Of a stretch of DNA of 40,683 bases, positions 1 through 7,179 are shown piece by piece. The notes below the pieces were generated by a model. The model did not search any database and was not told the origin of the DNA. It saw nothing but the letters and a program-made list of their open reading frames with translations. Made by a program: the position numbers and the translations under genes. The stretch spans positions 1 through 40,683 of the forward strand of contig BQJC01000006.1 in assembly GCA_021604505.1 (NCBI GenBank), given 5' to 3'. This stretch comes from Nitrospinaceae bacterium. Lineage in GTDB: Bacteria > Nitrospinota > Nitrospinia > Nitrospinales > VA-1. Each line of letters starts with the position of its first letter. Within the stretch, counting starts at the first letter, position 1.

Positions 1-45
1 ATTTTTTGCTTTGCTTATTCTTCCCTTTTTTAATATCTTTTTCAT
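1..45 (-). CDS. 5' end of an unidentified gene running off the window
   Basis: On the minus strand an ATG (43-45) follows a strong Shine-Dalgarno sequence (GGAGG, complement of 53-57) at about 7 nt. The frame stays open for 15 codons to the window edge and starts MKKILKKGRISKAK, a very basic peptide. Only the start is visible, so no function can be given. It reads in the same direction as the integrase remnant behind it. The start signal is convincing; the gene identity is unknown. Confidence 0.45.
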   Translation of the reverse strand, partial: MKKILKKGRISKAKN

Positions 46-127
46 GATATGGCCTCCTTACGTTTGATTGTGGTTTCACGCAAAACCATTAATACGCAGG
101 TGAGGTCTGTTGCAATTTCAACTAACT

Positions 128-283
128 TTAGGACAGTTCCAATTTGGCAACCCACATAATGTAGTGCTTTTCGGTTTGCCAGGCATAACCGTTGAGCCTT
201 AACCAAGTGCGGTAACGGTCCAGAAACTTGACGGGTTTAGAATTTAGGGGAATCGGGGTGTCATCGTGACGGTAAATATTCAT
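128..283 (-). pseudogene. intI: Integron-type tyrosine recombinase, N-terminal fragment
   Basis: This 51-aa reading frame starts at the ATG at 281-283, chosen because GGAG lies about 6 nt upstream. Its C-terminal two thirds (FLDRYRTWLRLNGY, then TEKHYIMWVAKLE) follows the pattern of the N-terminal SAM-like core-binding domain of integron integrases, where LDRVR..LR..HYS..TE..Y..WI.RFI is typical. A stop follows almost at once, so the catalytic domain with the R-H-R-Y residues is missing. Further upstream codons in the same frame look hydrophobic and unrelated and were left out. The orientation is what a real integron would show: intI points away from the cassette that begins at 617. A lone phage-type integrase fragment is the alternative, but the attC downstream makes the integron reading better. 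Confidence 0.6.
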
Positions 284-616
284 AAGCACTCCATGCTGGT
301 TATATGTACAGTAATTAAAATAACATAAAAAATCAATAAATAATGTGACAGCAATATAAACGGCGACAGTCGCAAAAACTCCGGGATTATTTGAACCGTA
401 GTTAATACAAGGTATTGAAAAATAAGGGAAAAATAAAACCAAAGAAGGTAAGGTAAATTTCAGGAAAAGCGACAAGTGCCGCTTCTCCTGATAGATTCTT
501 TGTTAATAAAAATAAGTAAGTGCTTGTTTAATAGGTAAAAAAGCATTAGTTTTTGACCTTATCAAACTAAAAATAAAGCGGCACCAGCTTTTGCGACAGG
601 TGTCGTTTAATAAACT
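284..616. other. Region between intI remnant and cassette (attI side)
   Basis: No convincing gene is seen here. In an integron this interval would hold attI and the cassette promoter. Two related pieces are visible: GCGACAAGTGCCGCTT near 467-482 and AGCGGCACC followed by the short palindrome CGACAGGTGTCG near 577-604. The string CAAGTGCCGC occurs again just inside the attC at about 1165. These could be recombination half-sites, but I cannot assign attI with certainty. Confidence 0.3.
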
Positions 617-649
617 GTTATGCGGCACTCATCGAAATGGAGATTGAAA

Positions 650-1066
650 ATGAACAGACTAACTAAACTCATCTTATTCGGGGCGGCTCTAGCTGCGTCT
701 GTAGCTCACGCACAAGATCCGAAAGACATCCCACAAAAATCTGGGGTAACACCTACGGATCTCATAGTACGCGGAGTGGACGGCACAGCGAATCTGGACT
801 TCACAGTCATAGATGTGAAGTACGAGCCAGGTGGTGTCAACCGTCGCCATTTTCATCCGGCGGCGGTCACCTTCTATGTAGTTTCTGGGACACCAGTTTT
901 CCAGCAGGAGGGCAAGGAACCCATTACCCTAAAACCCGGTGACAGCCTACTCGTTCCGGCCGGCACCACTCATTCCCATTGGAACCCTAGTAAGACTGAA
1001 GGTGTTCGATGGCTGGAATTCATCGTGGCTGAAAAAGGTAAAGGAAGATCCATCCGAAAGCCTTGA
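650..1066 (+). CDS. Secreted small cupin-domain protein
   Basis: A 138-aa protein. The ATG at 650 is preferred over an ATG at 620 that overlaps the recombination site, because TGGAGA lies 6 nt upstream and the product then opens with a clean signal peptide (MNRLTKLILFGAALAASVAHA, cleavage before QD). The mature part is one cupin barrel: metal-ligand motif 1 reads RRHFHPAAVTFYVVSG, and motif 2 holds LKPGDSLLVPAGTTHSHWNP, with histidines and glutamine-glutamate between. Cupin_2 proteins of this size bind a metal or small ligand; the substrate cannot be read from sequence. It is a gene cassette, so expression would depend on an upstream promoter. The exported location is an inference from the signal peptide. 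Confidence 0.8.
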   Translation: MNRLTKLILFGAALAASVAHAQDPKDIPQKSGVTPTDLIVRGVDGTANLDFTVIDVKYEPGGVNRRHFHPAAVTFYVVSGTPVFQQEGKEPITLKPGDSLLVPAGTTHSHWNPSKTEGVRWLEFIVAEKGKGRSIRKP

Positions 1067-1172
1067 ATAGAAAGTTTCGCCTCATAATCACGAAAGGAAA
1101 ATGTAACCGCGACCAGCCGCCTTTGGTCGTAAGCAGAAAAGTAGAGGCCCATGAAGTACACAACCAAGTGCC

Positions 1173-1265
1173 GCATAACCATGCGCTGCAGCGAACCCGG
1201 CATGACGTCGTGGTTTGCAATCCACGCGTCCCGTGCGCCGGGTCGCTGAGCTTGGGTCGTTAGCT
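1173..1265 (+). other. attC recombination site
   Basis: R'' is GCATAAC (1173-1179) and R' is GTTAGCT (1259-1265). Between them the strand folds back: GCTGCAGCGAACCCGGC near 1185-1201 pairs with CGCCGGGTCGCTGAGC near 1237-1252 if a G and an A stay unpaired. These extrahelical bases are a hallmark of attC. An inner stem pairs GTCGTGG with CCACGCG around a TTTGCAAT loop. The 93-bp length is within the usual range. IntI would act on the folded bottom strand. Confidence 0.75.
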
Positions 1266-1306
1266 GCCTTTGATACTTTGTGCCGCGTTGGTGAAGGGAA
1301 ACCTTG

Positions 1307-1840
1307 ATGGCTAAAATTTTTCCATGTCTCGAAAACATTGAACGGCTCAAGGTGCCTCCAACGCCTGGCGAGATAGCACTTGCCACGTCCTTGGCCCAGC
1401 GGCTCTCAGACGATTACGAGATCTTCTTCCAGCCGTTTCTGAATGGTGACATGCCAGACATCATCTTGATGCGGAGAGGGGCAGGGGTCGCGATAATCGA
1501 GGTAAAGGACTGGAATTTAAGCTCATATAGTGTTGACGATAAGAATCAATGGCGAGAGCGTGCAGGGAATCATGTGGTTCGATCCCCTTTTAAACAAGTC
1601 TTCGGCTATAAATCCAATATGTTCAATTTGCACATTAACGGGCTGGCCGAGAAGAATGCGCTCAATAATAATTTTTTAATAGAGCCCCGGTGGCCGGGAA
1701 AGCTGAAAACCTGGCTAAACGGGCGGGAATTGCCGTCTGATAAGCTGGATTACGTTACCGGACTGGACTCAAAAGGGCTTTTGTCCTACTTATACTCTAC
1801 TCGTTTTTGCCGATCAATCACTTGCCGGGCGGCTCATTAA
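1307..1840 (+). CDS. NERD-domain nuclease-like protein, C-terminally short
   Basis: 177 aa from the ATG at 1307; AAGGGA lies 7 nt upstream. A TTG three bases earlier is also open. The protein contains an NERD (nuclease-related) domain of the PD-(D/E)xK fold: acidic residue in MPDIILM (D51), then AIIEVKDWN with E65 and K67, followed by the family's conserved QVFGYKSNM segment near residue 100. NERD domains usually head longer proteins with a UvrD-type helicase or kinase. Here the frame stops at 177 aa in an unlikely tail (FCRSITCRAAH), so it is probably a truncated copy. It begins right after the R' core of the attC, which makes it a possible second cassette, but no matching attC is seen after it. 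Activity is doubtful. Confidence 0.6.
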   Translation: MAKIFPCLENIERLKVPPTPGEIALATSLAQRLSDDYEIFFQPFLNGDMPDIILMRRGAGVAIIEVKDWNLSSYSVDDKNQWRERAGNHVVRSPFKQVFGYKSNMFNLHINGLAEKNALNNNFLIEPRWPGKLKTWLNGRELPSDKLDYVTGLDSKGLLSYLYSTRFCRSITCRAAH

Positions 1841-1912
1841 GTCTCAGTAAAATTAGGTGTTTAGACGACCAAAAAGCCTATGGTATAACTGATTCAGATA
1901 TCGGAGGAAAAA

Positions 1913-2083
1913 ATGAGCGAAAAACCGAGAATTCCTAAAAAAGGTGCCGGCAGAAAATGGGCTGAAAAGTTAAAAAAGCTAGGCCGGCAATGGCCGCCGC
2001 AGGGCCTGGTCGATAAGATAAATCGGGACGACAAGAAGAAAGTGGCGTCTCCTCCTCCTGCGCCGAAGGATTTGGAAGCGTAA
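1913..2083 (+). CDS. Small basic protein, candidate antitoxin for the PIN protein
   Basis: 56 aa, starting MSEKPRIPKKGAGRKW and ending PPPAPKDLEA, preceded by GGAGG at 5 nt. The frame is too short to be caught by common length cut-offs, but its strong start signal and the TAATG overlap with the following PIN gene (stop and start share one base) argue that it is real and translationally coupled. It is lysine/arginine rich with a proline-rich end and has no recognisable DNA-binding fold. By position it would be the antitoxin of a VapBC-like pair; that role is inferred from gene order only. Confidence 0.6.
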   Translation: MSEKPRIPKKGAGRKWAEKLKKLGRQWPPQGLVDKINRDDKKKVASPPPAPKDLEA

Positions 2084-2826
2084 TGAAGGTTCTGAGGAGT
2101 TTGGACGACCTTGCCCGGCATTTTCAAGGTTGCGGCAGTCCGCCGAGATATCTCGCCGATACCGGATTCTTGTATGCGCTGGCCTACGACGATGACCGGC
2201 TTTTCAACCAAGCGAACGACGTTCTCGATTTTCTTCATGAGCAAGGGGCTTCGCTCTACGTCAACGTGATCAGCCGAATGGAATTCATTGATCTGATTTT
2301 TCGCAAACAGGTGACTCAGGGATGCATTCAGCTTTTCGGGGTACTCAAACGTGAATCCCAACGTGAGCCGATCTATGGTTTATTGAAAGACATCCGGGAT
2401 AAGGACACGGCTGCGCGAAGACAGAATCACTCTTTCAAAATCGATGAACGCCGCCTTAAAAAACTTCGGCAGAACGTGGAACAAGCCTATGGTGTCGATG
2501 ACTGGAGGGACTTCTGCAAAAAGTTTGTCGGCTCCATGCTGGTCAATGAATGGACATTGCTTGAAGAAGATCTCGGTCTCAATTTTGTGGAAGTCATGGA
2601 AGATGGAGTTTCAGATTTGTTTCACAGCCCTTTGCGATGGAATGATCTAGTTCAATTGATGGGAGATCAGGGCCTCCGGGGAGCAGATGCGATGATCGTG
2701 AACCTGTTTTCTAAAAGCAAGTTTCCGGTTCTAATAACATCCGACAGCGACTTTGAATCCTGTCTTTCTGATCCCTTGGTTTCTTCATCCTCCGAGAAGG
2801 CGATTTTCCTTTTGGCCTATGGGTAG
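2083..2826 (+). CDS. PIN-domain protein (VapC-like ribonuclease)
   Basis: 247 aa. The PIN fold is marked by its acidic residues in order: D26 in YLADTGFLYAL, E67 in SRMEFIDLI, D202 in RGADAMIV, and D221/D223 in ITSDSDFE. These would hold Mg2+ in an RNase active site. At 247 aa it is much longer than the roughly 130-aa VapC toxins; an insert of some 110 residues between the second and third acidic motifs carries a basic helical stretch (RRQNHSFKIDERRLKKLRQ). Start codon overlaps the stop of the 56-aa gene, so the two form one operon. A toxin role fits, but long PIN proteins also act in RNA processing. Confidence 0.7.
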   Translation: MKVLRSLDDLARHFQGCGSPPRYLADTGFLYALAYDDDRLFNQANDVLDFLHEQGASLYVNVISRMEFIDLIFRKQVTQGCIQLFGVLKRESQREPIYGLLKDIRDKDTAARRQNHSFKIDERRLKKLRQNVEQAYGVDDWRDFCKKFVGSMLVNEWTLLEEDLGLNFVEVMEDGVSDLFHSPLRWNDLVQLMGDQGLRGADAMIVNLFSKSKFPVLITSDSDFESCLSDPLVSSSSEKAIFLLAYG

Positions 2827-2899
2827 ATTTGCCCAGGGATGCATGCGGCAAAGATTTCCCCGGCTTCAACGGCGGCTGACAGAGATCAAAAAAGACCAC

Positions 2900-3110
2900 C
2901 TAGCCCCTTTTCATCCGCCCCAAATGCCACTGAATGGTCTCCGGGCTTTTGCCGAAATGCTCTGCCAGCCGCTTGACCGGCCAGTTTTCCGTCCATCTCA
3001 AGCGCGCCAGCTCTTTGAGATTTGTCGTTGTCTGAGCCCATTGAATCGAGTAAGTATTGGTTATCGTTAATGGGTGTTCGACCAGCTTAGGACGTGGGGC
3101 ACCACTCCTT
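2900..3110 (-). pseudogene. Helix-turn-helix reading-frame remnant
   Basis: On the minus strand an open frame with no good start codon ends at 2900. Its last 40 residues read LKELARLRWTENWPVKRL, then AEHFGKSPETIQWHLGRMK, a plausible helix-turn-helix of the sort found near the ends of serine recombinases and transposase-associated proteins. Upstream the frame continues through KERSGAPRPKLVEHPLTI before a stop. The lack of start and its place between two accessory genes suggest the tail of a lost mobile-element gene. Confidence 0.35.
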
Positions 3111-3132
3111 TCCTTAAACCATTACCCAAAAT

Positions 3133-3999
3133 ATGAATCAAGGACCAAAGAGACAACATTGGCTTCCCTGCGCCTATCTTCAATTTTTTTCTATTGATGG
3201 ACAACCGCATGGAAGAGAAACGCAGATTTATTTTACTGATGGGAGGTCCTCCCAAATAACCTCAGTTAATAATCTGGCAGTAGCTAAATATACCTATTCT
3301 AGGACAAATCCTGAGTGTGATTCTGTATTCCATAACATGGAAAAGAATTATCCTCCAATTATTAAAAATATCTTGAAGGGGAACCAGTTAACAAAGAAAG
3401 ATAAATATGGATTGATCATGATGATGTTCGATTTAAACCTACGAAATGTTGTATATGAAAATCGAACTGAAATGGAAAGAATAAAATTGTATGAGGGAAT
3501 TTCAAGAGCCTTTGTTGGCTCAATGTTTGAAGAAACTACTGGAAAAGGAAATGATTTTAATGAAATGGCTAGCCATTTAGAAAAAAACTGGGAGCTAGAT
3601 TCTCTTCGATCAACCAGTGGAGAGAAGTTTATCTCTTCTGATAACCCCTCAATGATAATCGCCGATAAAAATAGTAGCCGACCAGTTTTAGTCTGCCTCC
3701 CTATCCATCCTGACCTTGCAATGATTGCTTACGATAAGAGAACTTCAGAGATTATTAGTAATTCTATAACTGATGATGCCTTGGGAATCCTGAATGGGCT
3801 GCAAATAAAACTTTCAGTGCGGCATACATTTTCCGATCATGACATTATGTTGCCCCCTACAACTTCCAAAAGGGTTCAAGAATTACTAGATCAAGAAAAA
3901 CCCGAAAGATGGATAGATCAGGATTGGTGGCACGATGGGTTTATAAAATTCCACAGCCCTTTTATAGATAGGTTGGAATTTATCAAAAGAGTTGAATAA
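3133..3999 (+). CDS. DUF4238-type protein of unknown function
   Basis: 288 aa. The N-terminus KRQHWLPCAYLQFF matches the (R)xHxxPxxYLxxF opening of DUF4238, and FISSDNPSMII in the middle matches that family's conserved SDNP segment. The family is scattered in bacteria, often in accessory DNA; its biochemical activity is unknown to me. No signal peptide or membrane segment is seen. There is no clear Shine-Dalgarno sequence, but the family motif begins only six residues after the ATG, which supports this start. It stands alone: the neighbouring genes are over 100 bp away or on the other strand. Composition is AT-rich compared with the PIN gene before it. Confidence 0.65.
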   Translation: MNQGPKRQHWLPCAYLQFFSIDGQPHGRETQIYFTDGRSSQITSVNNLAVAKYTYSRTNPECDSVFHNMEKNYPPIIKNILKGNQLTKKDKYGLIMMMFDLNLRNVVYENRTEMERIKLYEGISRAFVGSMFEETTGKGNDFNEMASHLEKNWELDSLRSTSGEKFISSDNPSMIIADKNSSRPVLVCLPIHPDLAMIAYDKRTSEIISNSITDDALGILNGLQIKLSVRHTFSDHDIMLPPTTSKRVQELLDQEKPERWIDQDWWHDGFIKFHSPFIDRLEFIKRVE

Positions 4000-4308
4000 T
4001 TTCTTTTAATAAATTTTGGGAATTATGTTTTCTTCTCTCAATTTAATTTGCCGATTTCATGATTTGAAATTCAATTAAATTTTATCGGCTAGCTTCTTCC
4101 TTCCCGTCAGGCTCAAGGTCACCCGTAGAAGCCGTCAGGGCCACCCGCCGGGAATCATGGCACTGGACAGGATAATTTCTTGTATTCTTTAAGTCAGGCT
4201 GGCGAGAACCCGCCCGCCGTCCGAGCACGCTCCCTGAGCAACCAGAGCGCGGGACTTTCCAGAGGAACCAGTAACGGCAAATTTTTTGAGGGATTCAAAA
4301 GAAATATT
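4000..4308. other. Non-coding stretch, nothing assigned
   Basis: No reading frame with a believable start is seen. The first 90 bp are AT-rich; from about 4090 the composition turns GC-rich, with two related pieces containing CCGTCAGG (near 4107 and 4133). The switch suggests a junction between DNA of different origin. Confidence 0.3.
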
Positions 4309-4482
4309 CTAAAGCCGTTTCAAGGCTAGAGCCTGGCTAATATTTTCAAGACTGGCAAGTGCGTTACGCCGCTCCGGTGTTTCCGATCTGGCCCGGATAA
4401 GAGTTTGGTTCACGATTCCAAACAGGAATCTTAATTCCCCTTCGGACCGGTTTATCAGTTCTGCATTCGTAATCAGTTTCAT
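4309..4482 (-). CDS. Small plasmid-type protein, function unknown
   Basis: 57 aa on the minus strand, starting at the ATG at 4480-4482 with an excellent GGAGG 6 nt upstream. It begins MKLITNAELINRSEGELRFL and ends in ERRNALASLENISQALALKR. Small proteins with a TPERRNALASLENI tail are, to my recollection, common beside conjugation and plasmid genes in Proteobacteria, where they are left as hypothetical. It is predicted to be helical and soluble. It diverges from parA across the 560-bp leader. I am confident that it is a gene, not of its role. Confidence 0.65.
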   Translation of the reverse strand: MKLITNAELINRSEGELRFLFGIVNQTLIRARSETPERRNALASLENISQALALKRL

Positions 4483-5043
4483 TTTTTCCTCCTATTTGTT
4501 TACGGCCCGCCCATCGAGCCTTGTGCCCCCTCACCCACAATCAGCATTTAAGGCACGTGGACGCGAGGTCGAAAATACAGGAGGAATGAGACCAGAATTC
4601 AAAGAATGAACAAACCCGAAGAGGAAGAGAATTAACGGGACCAACGGAACACCTTATGGAAAAAGCTTGCCCTGAAAATCCGGATAAAAAGCCAATGCAA
4701 TAATATACTGTAACGTTATTTTCCTATTACTTTGAAATGAATTTAACCTTAAATCGGCTATCTTTTAATATGGGTTTGAAATCCCTTTAACGTTAATCCA
4801 ACCTTGATCCAAGGTTGGCTCAACCCCTTCCTAATATTGGATTCCATCCGGTTCAAAGTTAATTAAACGTTAATCCCTTCCCTTGCCCAATTCTCCATCA
4901 ATGCGTTTTCATAACTATTTATAAATAAATCGCTTTTGATTTTTTCAGTCTTGATCAATGCTGAAATCTATCTATACTTAATTTTTGAATAACATCACTT
5001 CGATATTGCTTTAACGTTATTCTGATTTCAAAGGGTTTATTCA
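4483..5043 (+). promoter_or_regulatory. parA leader with repeated TAACGTTA palindromes
   Basis: This 560-bp gap has no gene but holds the palindrome TAACGTTA or a near copy at 4711-4718, 4787-4795 (TTAACGTTAA), 4865-4873 (AAACGTTAA) and 5011-5019 (TTAACGTTA). The last lies 25 bp before the parA start. Another copy is inside the end of parA (about 5674-5682). Reiterated palindromes before a small parA suggest binding sites for the RHH protein encoded next, acting as operator, centromere or both. Iterons for replication are the alternative. Confidence 0.5.
4798..4818. repeat. Perfect 9-bp inverted repeat in the parA leader
   Basis: CCAACCTTG (4798-4806) and CAAGGTTGG (4810-4818) are perfect complements around a 3-nt centre, directly after a TAACGTTA copy. 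No T-run follows, so this is more likely a protein-binding site than a terminator. Confidence 0.5.
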
Positions 5044-5739
5044 ATGAAAATTGTAGTCGGAGGAACCAAAGGAGGTTCTGGAAAATCAACAGTGGCAACA
5101 AATTTGGCGGTCCTACGGGCCACAGAAGGCCACGAAGTATTACTGGTGGATGCGGATGACCAGGAAACAGCCGCAGACTTCACGGAACTTAGAAACCAAA
5201 CATTAGAGGAGGGAGCGGGTTATACATGTATAAAACTCACCGGCCCCTCGGTTCGCACAGAAGTCCAACGCTTAGCTCCCAAATATGACGACATCATTAT
5301 TGATACAGGGGGTAGGGACACAACGAGCCAACGAGCCGCCCTCACGGTAGCCGATATTCTTCTGGTTCCTTTCGTTCCAAGGTCCTTTGATGTTTGGACC
5401 TTGGACAATATTTCCAGAATTGCGGATGAAATGAAAGTCGCCAATCCTGATCTCAAGGCGTTTATCTTTTTGAATCGGGCTGATCCAGCCGGTAAAGACA
5501 ATCAGGCCGCCCAGGAATACATACTTGAAGAACTCAAAGATCAGGGAAGGCTGGGAACTTTCGAACTCTTGGACGCTTCCTTAGGAACTCGCAAGGCCTT
5601 TGGGAACGCGCAATCAAAGGGATTGGCCGTCACCGAGCATTACCCTAAAAACCTTAAAGCCGAGCGTGAATTATTAACGTTATATTCATGTATTTTTAAC
5701 GTTTTGGTGAAATCAAATCTCATGGAATTGCAGGCATAG
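5044..5739 (+). CDS. parA: ParA-family partition ATPase
   Basis: 231 aa. The deviant Walker A box GGTKGGSGKST (residues 6-16) carries the signature lysine of the ParA/MinD group; LLVDADDQE near 33-41 is the A' motif and DDIIIDTGG near 81-89 is Walker B. Length and lack of an N-terminal DNA-binding domain put it with short type Ib plasmid partition ATPases. It would bind nucleoid DNA with ATP and move the plasmid or element through its centromere-binding partner, here the RHH gene 4 bp downstream. The C-terminal end contains TAACGTTA again. Expression is probably autoregulated through the palindromes upstream. VirC1-like relatives of ParA help conjugation instead, so a role in transfer is possible. 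Confidence 0.85.
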   Translation: MKIVVGGTKGGSGKSTVATNLAVLRATEGHEVLLVDADDQETAADFTELRNQTLEEGAGYTCIKLTGPSVRTEVQRLAPKYDDIIIDTGGRDTTSQRAALTVADILLVPFVPRSFDVWTLDNISRIADEMKVANPDLKAFIFLNRADPAGKDNQAAQEYILEELKDQGRLGTFELLDASLGTRKAFGNAQSKGLAVTEHYPKNLKAERELLTLYSCIFNVLVKSNLMELQA

Positions 5740-5743
5740 AAAA

Positions 5744-6040
5744 ATGACAATATCAAGAAAACCCAAGCCCTCCTTGGAGGTATCCTCAGAAAAGCAAATT
5801 CTAAAAGAAAAGGAAATCGAAAACCTAATTCATAAAGGAGGAAGCATAGCCTCCCCCGCAAACAGTTCTAAAGGAAAAGATGATCCACAAAAAAACGTTC
5901 AACTGCGCCTTCTAGGGTCTTGGTTAGATCGAATTGATACACTCAGAAATCAGCGGGCGGTAAAAACCCCACGGCATACCTGGTTTTTAGAAGCCATTTC
6001 TGAAAAGCTGGAAAAGGAAGAAACCAAATACAAAACGTAG
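5744..6040 (+). CDS. Ribbon-helix-helix partner of ParA (ParB/ParG-like)
   Basis: 98 aa, starting 4 bp after parA. The first half is charged and looks disordered. The C-terminal half, from KNVQLRLLGSWLDRIDTL to TPRHTWFLEAISEKLEK, fits a ribbon-helix-helix: a short strand, then two helices. This layout (flexible N-tail, C-terminal RHH) is that of ParG and similar centromere-binding proteins of type Ib partition operons. It would bind the repeated palindromes upstream of parA and stimulate the ATPase through its tail. The pairing is inferred from gene order. Confidence 0.65.
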   Translation: MTISRKPKPSLEVSSEKQILKEKEIENLIHKGGSIASPANSSKGKDDPQKNVQLRLLGSWLDRIDTLRNQRAVKTPRHTWFLEAISEKLEKEETKYKT

Positions 6041-6461
6041 GAGGAAATGGTAATTTTTGCTTCCAAAAGGCTACGAGGAGGAAGCCTGCAAATAAAATAA
6101 GGAAATCACTTTCCCCTTTGCGAAGCACTATGCAATGCAGGGTTGTAAATTTAGGGGGATAAGCTATTATGATTTAATAGCCCGTATGGGCGTTTAATAA
6201 ATTTTATTCAGGGCTTGCGATGGATCAAGAATCGCTTCACCATTTTTCTATGGCCCATTTTTAGGGTCGCCACACCAACCAAGGGAGGATACTCGCCAGA
6301 AAAAAGAAAAGCCGAGCAGTGCTCGGCAATTTCATTGGAAAATTAAATTGTGACTGATTTAACTTTCCTACATTTTTAGATTCTTTGCAAGGGTTTCTTG
6401 CAACAATTTTCTATTGCTTTTTTTAGGCGGGTTTTCTCCATCAACCAAAGGAGAAAACAAT
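6041..6461. other. Gap between partition and Rep-like genes; one palindrome
   Basis: No gene is seen. A tight palindrome GCCGAGCA (6311-6318) / TGCTCGGC (6320-6327) with a single central base is the main structure; only a short T-rich stretch follows, so a terminator is uncertain. GCCCGTATGGGC near 6180-6191 is another small palindrome. The Rep-like gene begins after a good AAAGGAG at about 6448. An origin could lie here, but no iterons are visible. Confidence 0.35.
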
Positions 6462-7031
6462 ATGTTTCATGCGCTATCCCATGCTTTGCGTTCCATGCCT
6501 ATGGTCGCCCCCCCATCCTTTAACCCCGATCAACCTCGCCGCAAAACACTAACCCGTATTCCGGACAATGGCACTTTTGTTTTGCCCTTAAAGCAAAGCT
6601 TCATTAAAGATGTCCGGATCATGCCTGGTACCATGCGTATGCTGGCTTTACTTGCCGGATGGTCCGGACGGCAGGATAAAGCGGTCATAGAAACCACTCA
6701 GGGCATACTCGGAAAACATTTAGGCCGATCAGTCCGGCAAATCTACCGCTATTTGAAGGACGCTATGGAGGAGGGATATCTTCTTTATTCCTACACCAAA
6801 AACAGATGGGGCTATATCACAGGGGTTAAAATATGGCTCAATAGTTTGGCAATTCGCCGTAGACCTACACAAAGAAAGGCCGGAATCCGCAGAAATCAGG
6901 ACCGGACATTTGAGTCCGACACTAATGAGAAATATAAAATAATAGGAAGAAAGGATGACAAATTATGGGAACAACTGGAGCGTTTTGCCAAAAGCGTAGG
7001 GTTTGAAATGCCACAAGCCGAACCTACCTAA
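6462..7031 (+). CDS. Winged-helix protein, replication-initiator-like
   Basis: 189 aa from the ATG at 6462, chosen for AAAGGAG 8 nt upstream (the frame is open from 6414). A DNA-binding winged helix is apparent at roughly residues 60-130: TMRMLALLAGWSGRQDKAV, then GILGKHLGRSVRQIYRYLKD as helix-turn-helix, followed by the EEGYLLYSYTK wing. Such HTH_36-like modules occur in plasmid replication initiators and regulators. The C-terminus is short and basic and carries no further known domain, so a complete initiator is not proven. Its place just after parA and its partner supports a maintenance role; a regulator of the element is the alternative. Confidence 0.5.
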   Translation: MFHALSHALRSMPMVAPPSFNPDQPRRKTLTRIPDNGTFVLPLKQSFIKDVRIMPGTMRMLALLAGWSGRQDKAVIETTQGILGKHLGRSVRQIYRYLKDAMEEGYLLYSYTKNRWGYITGVKIWLNSLAIRRRPTQRKAGIRRNQDRTFESDTNEKYKIIGRKDDKLWEQLERFAKSVGFEMPQAEPT

Positions 7032-7179
7032 TCCTAAAACCTACCTTCTGTAAATTCCCAACTGTATTATTATGCTTGGCAAGGGACCTTGGGAGTTCCA
7101 CTTGGCCTTTTAGTCTCCAGCCTAGGAAAAGGGGACATTCCCTCTTGTCAGGCTTGACCGACCGTGCCAATGTTAGAGA

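Larger units (their letters stand above)
617..1265 (+). mobile_element. Integron gene cassette carrying a cupin gene
   Basis: The unit starts at GTTATGC (617-623) and ends at GTTAGCT (1259-1265), both forms of the integron core site GTTRRRY. Its attC begins with GCATAAC (1173-1179), the exact reverse complement of the GTTATGC at the cassette start. That is the expected relation between the R'' of a cassette and its own upstream boundary. One gene sits inside with little room to spare, in the usual orientation with its attC downstream. The cassette looks intact although the integrase beside it is broken, so it could only be moved by an integrase supplied elsewhere. Confidence 0.75.

Noticed and set aside
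284-475. Hydrophobic extension of the integrase frame on the minus strand
   Set aside because: The ATG at 283 has its own ribosome site, and the upstream residues do not match any integrase; the region should hold attI.
970-1386. Minus-strand frame opposite the cupin cassette and attC
   Set aside because: It crosses the recombination site and two plus-strand genes, and its translation has no family-like motif.
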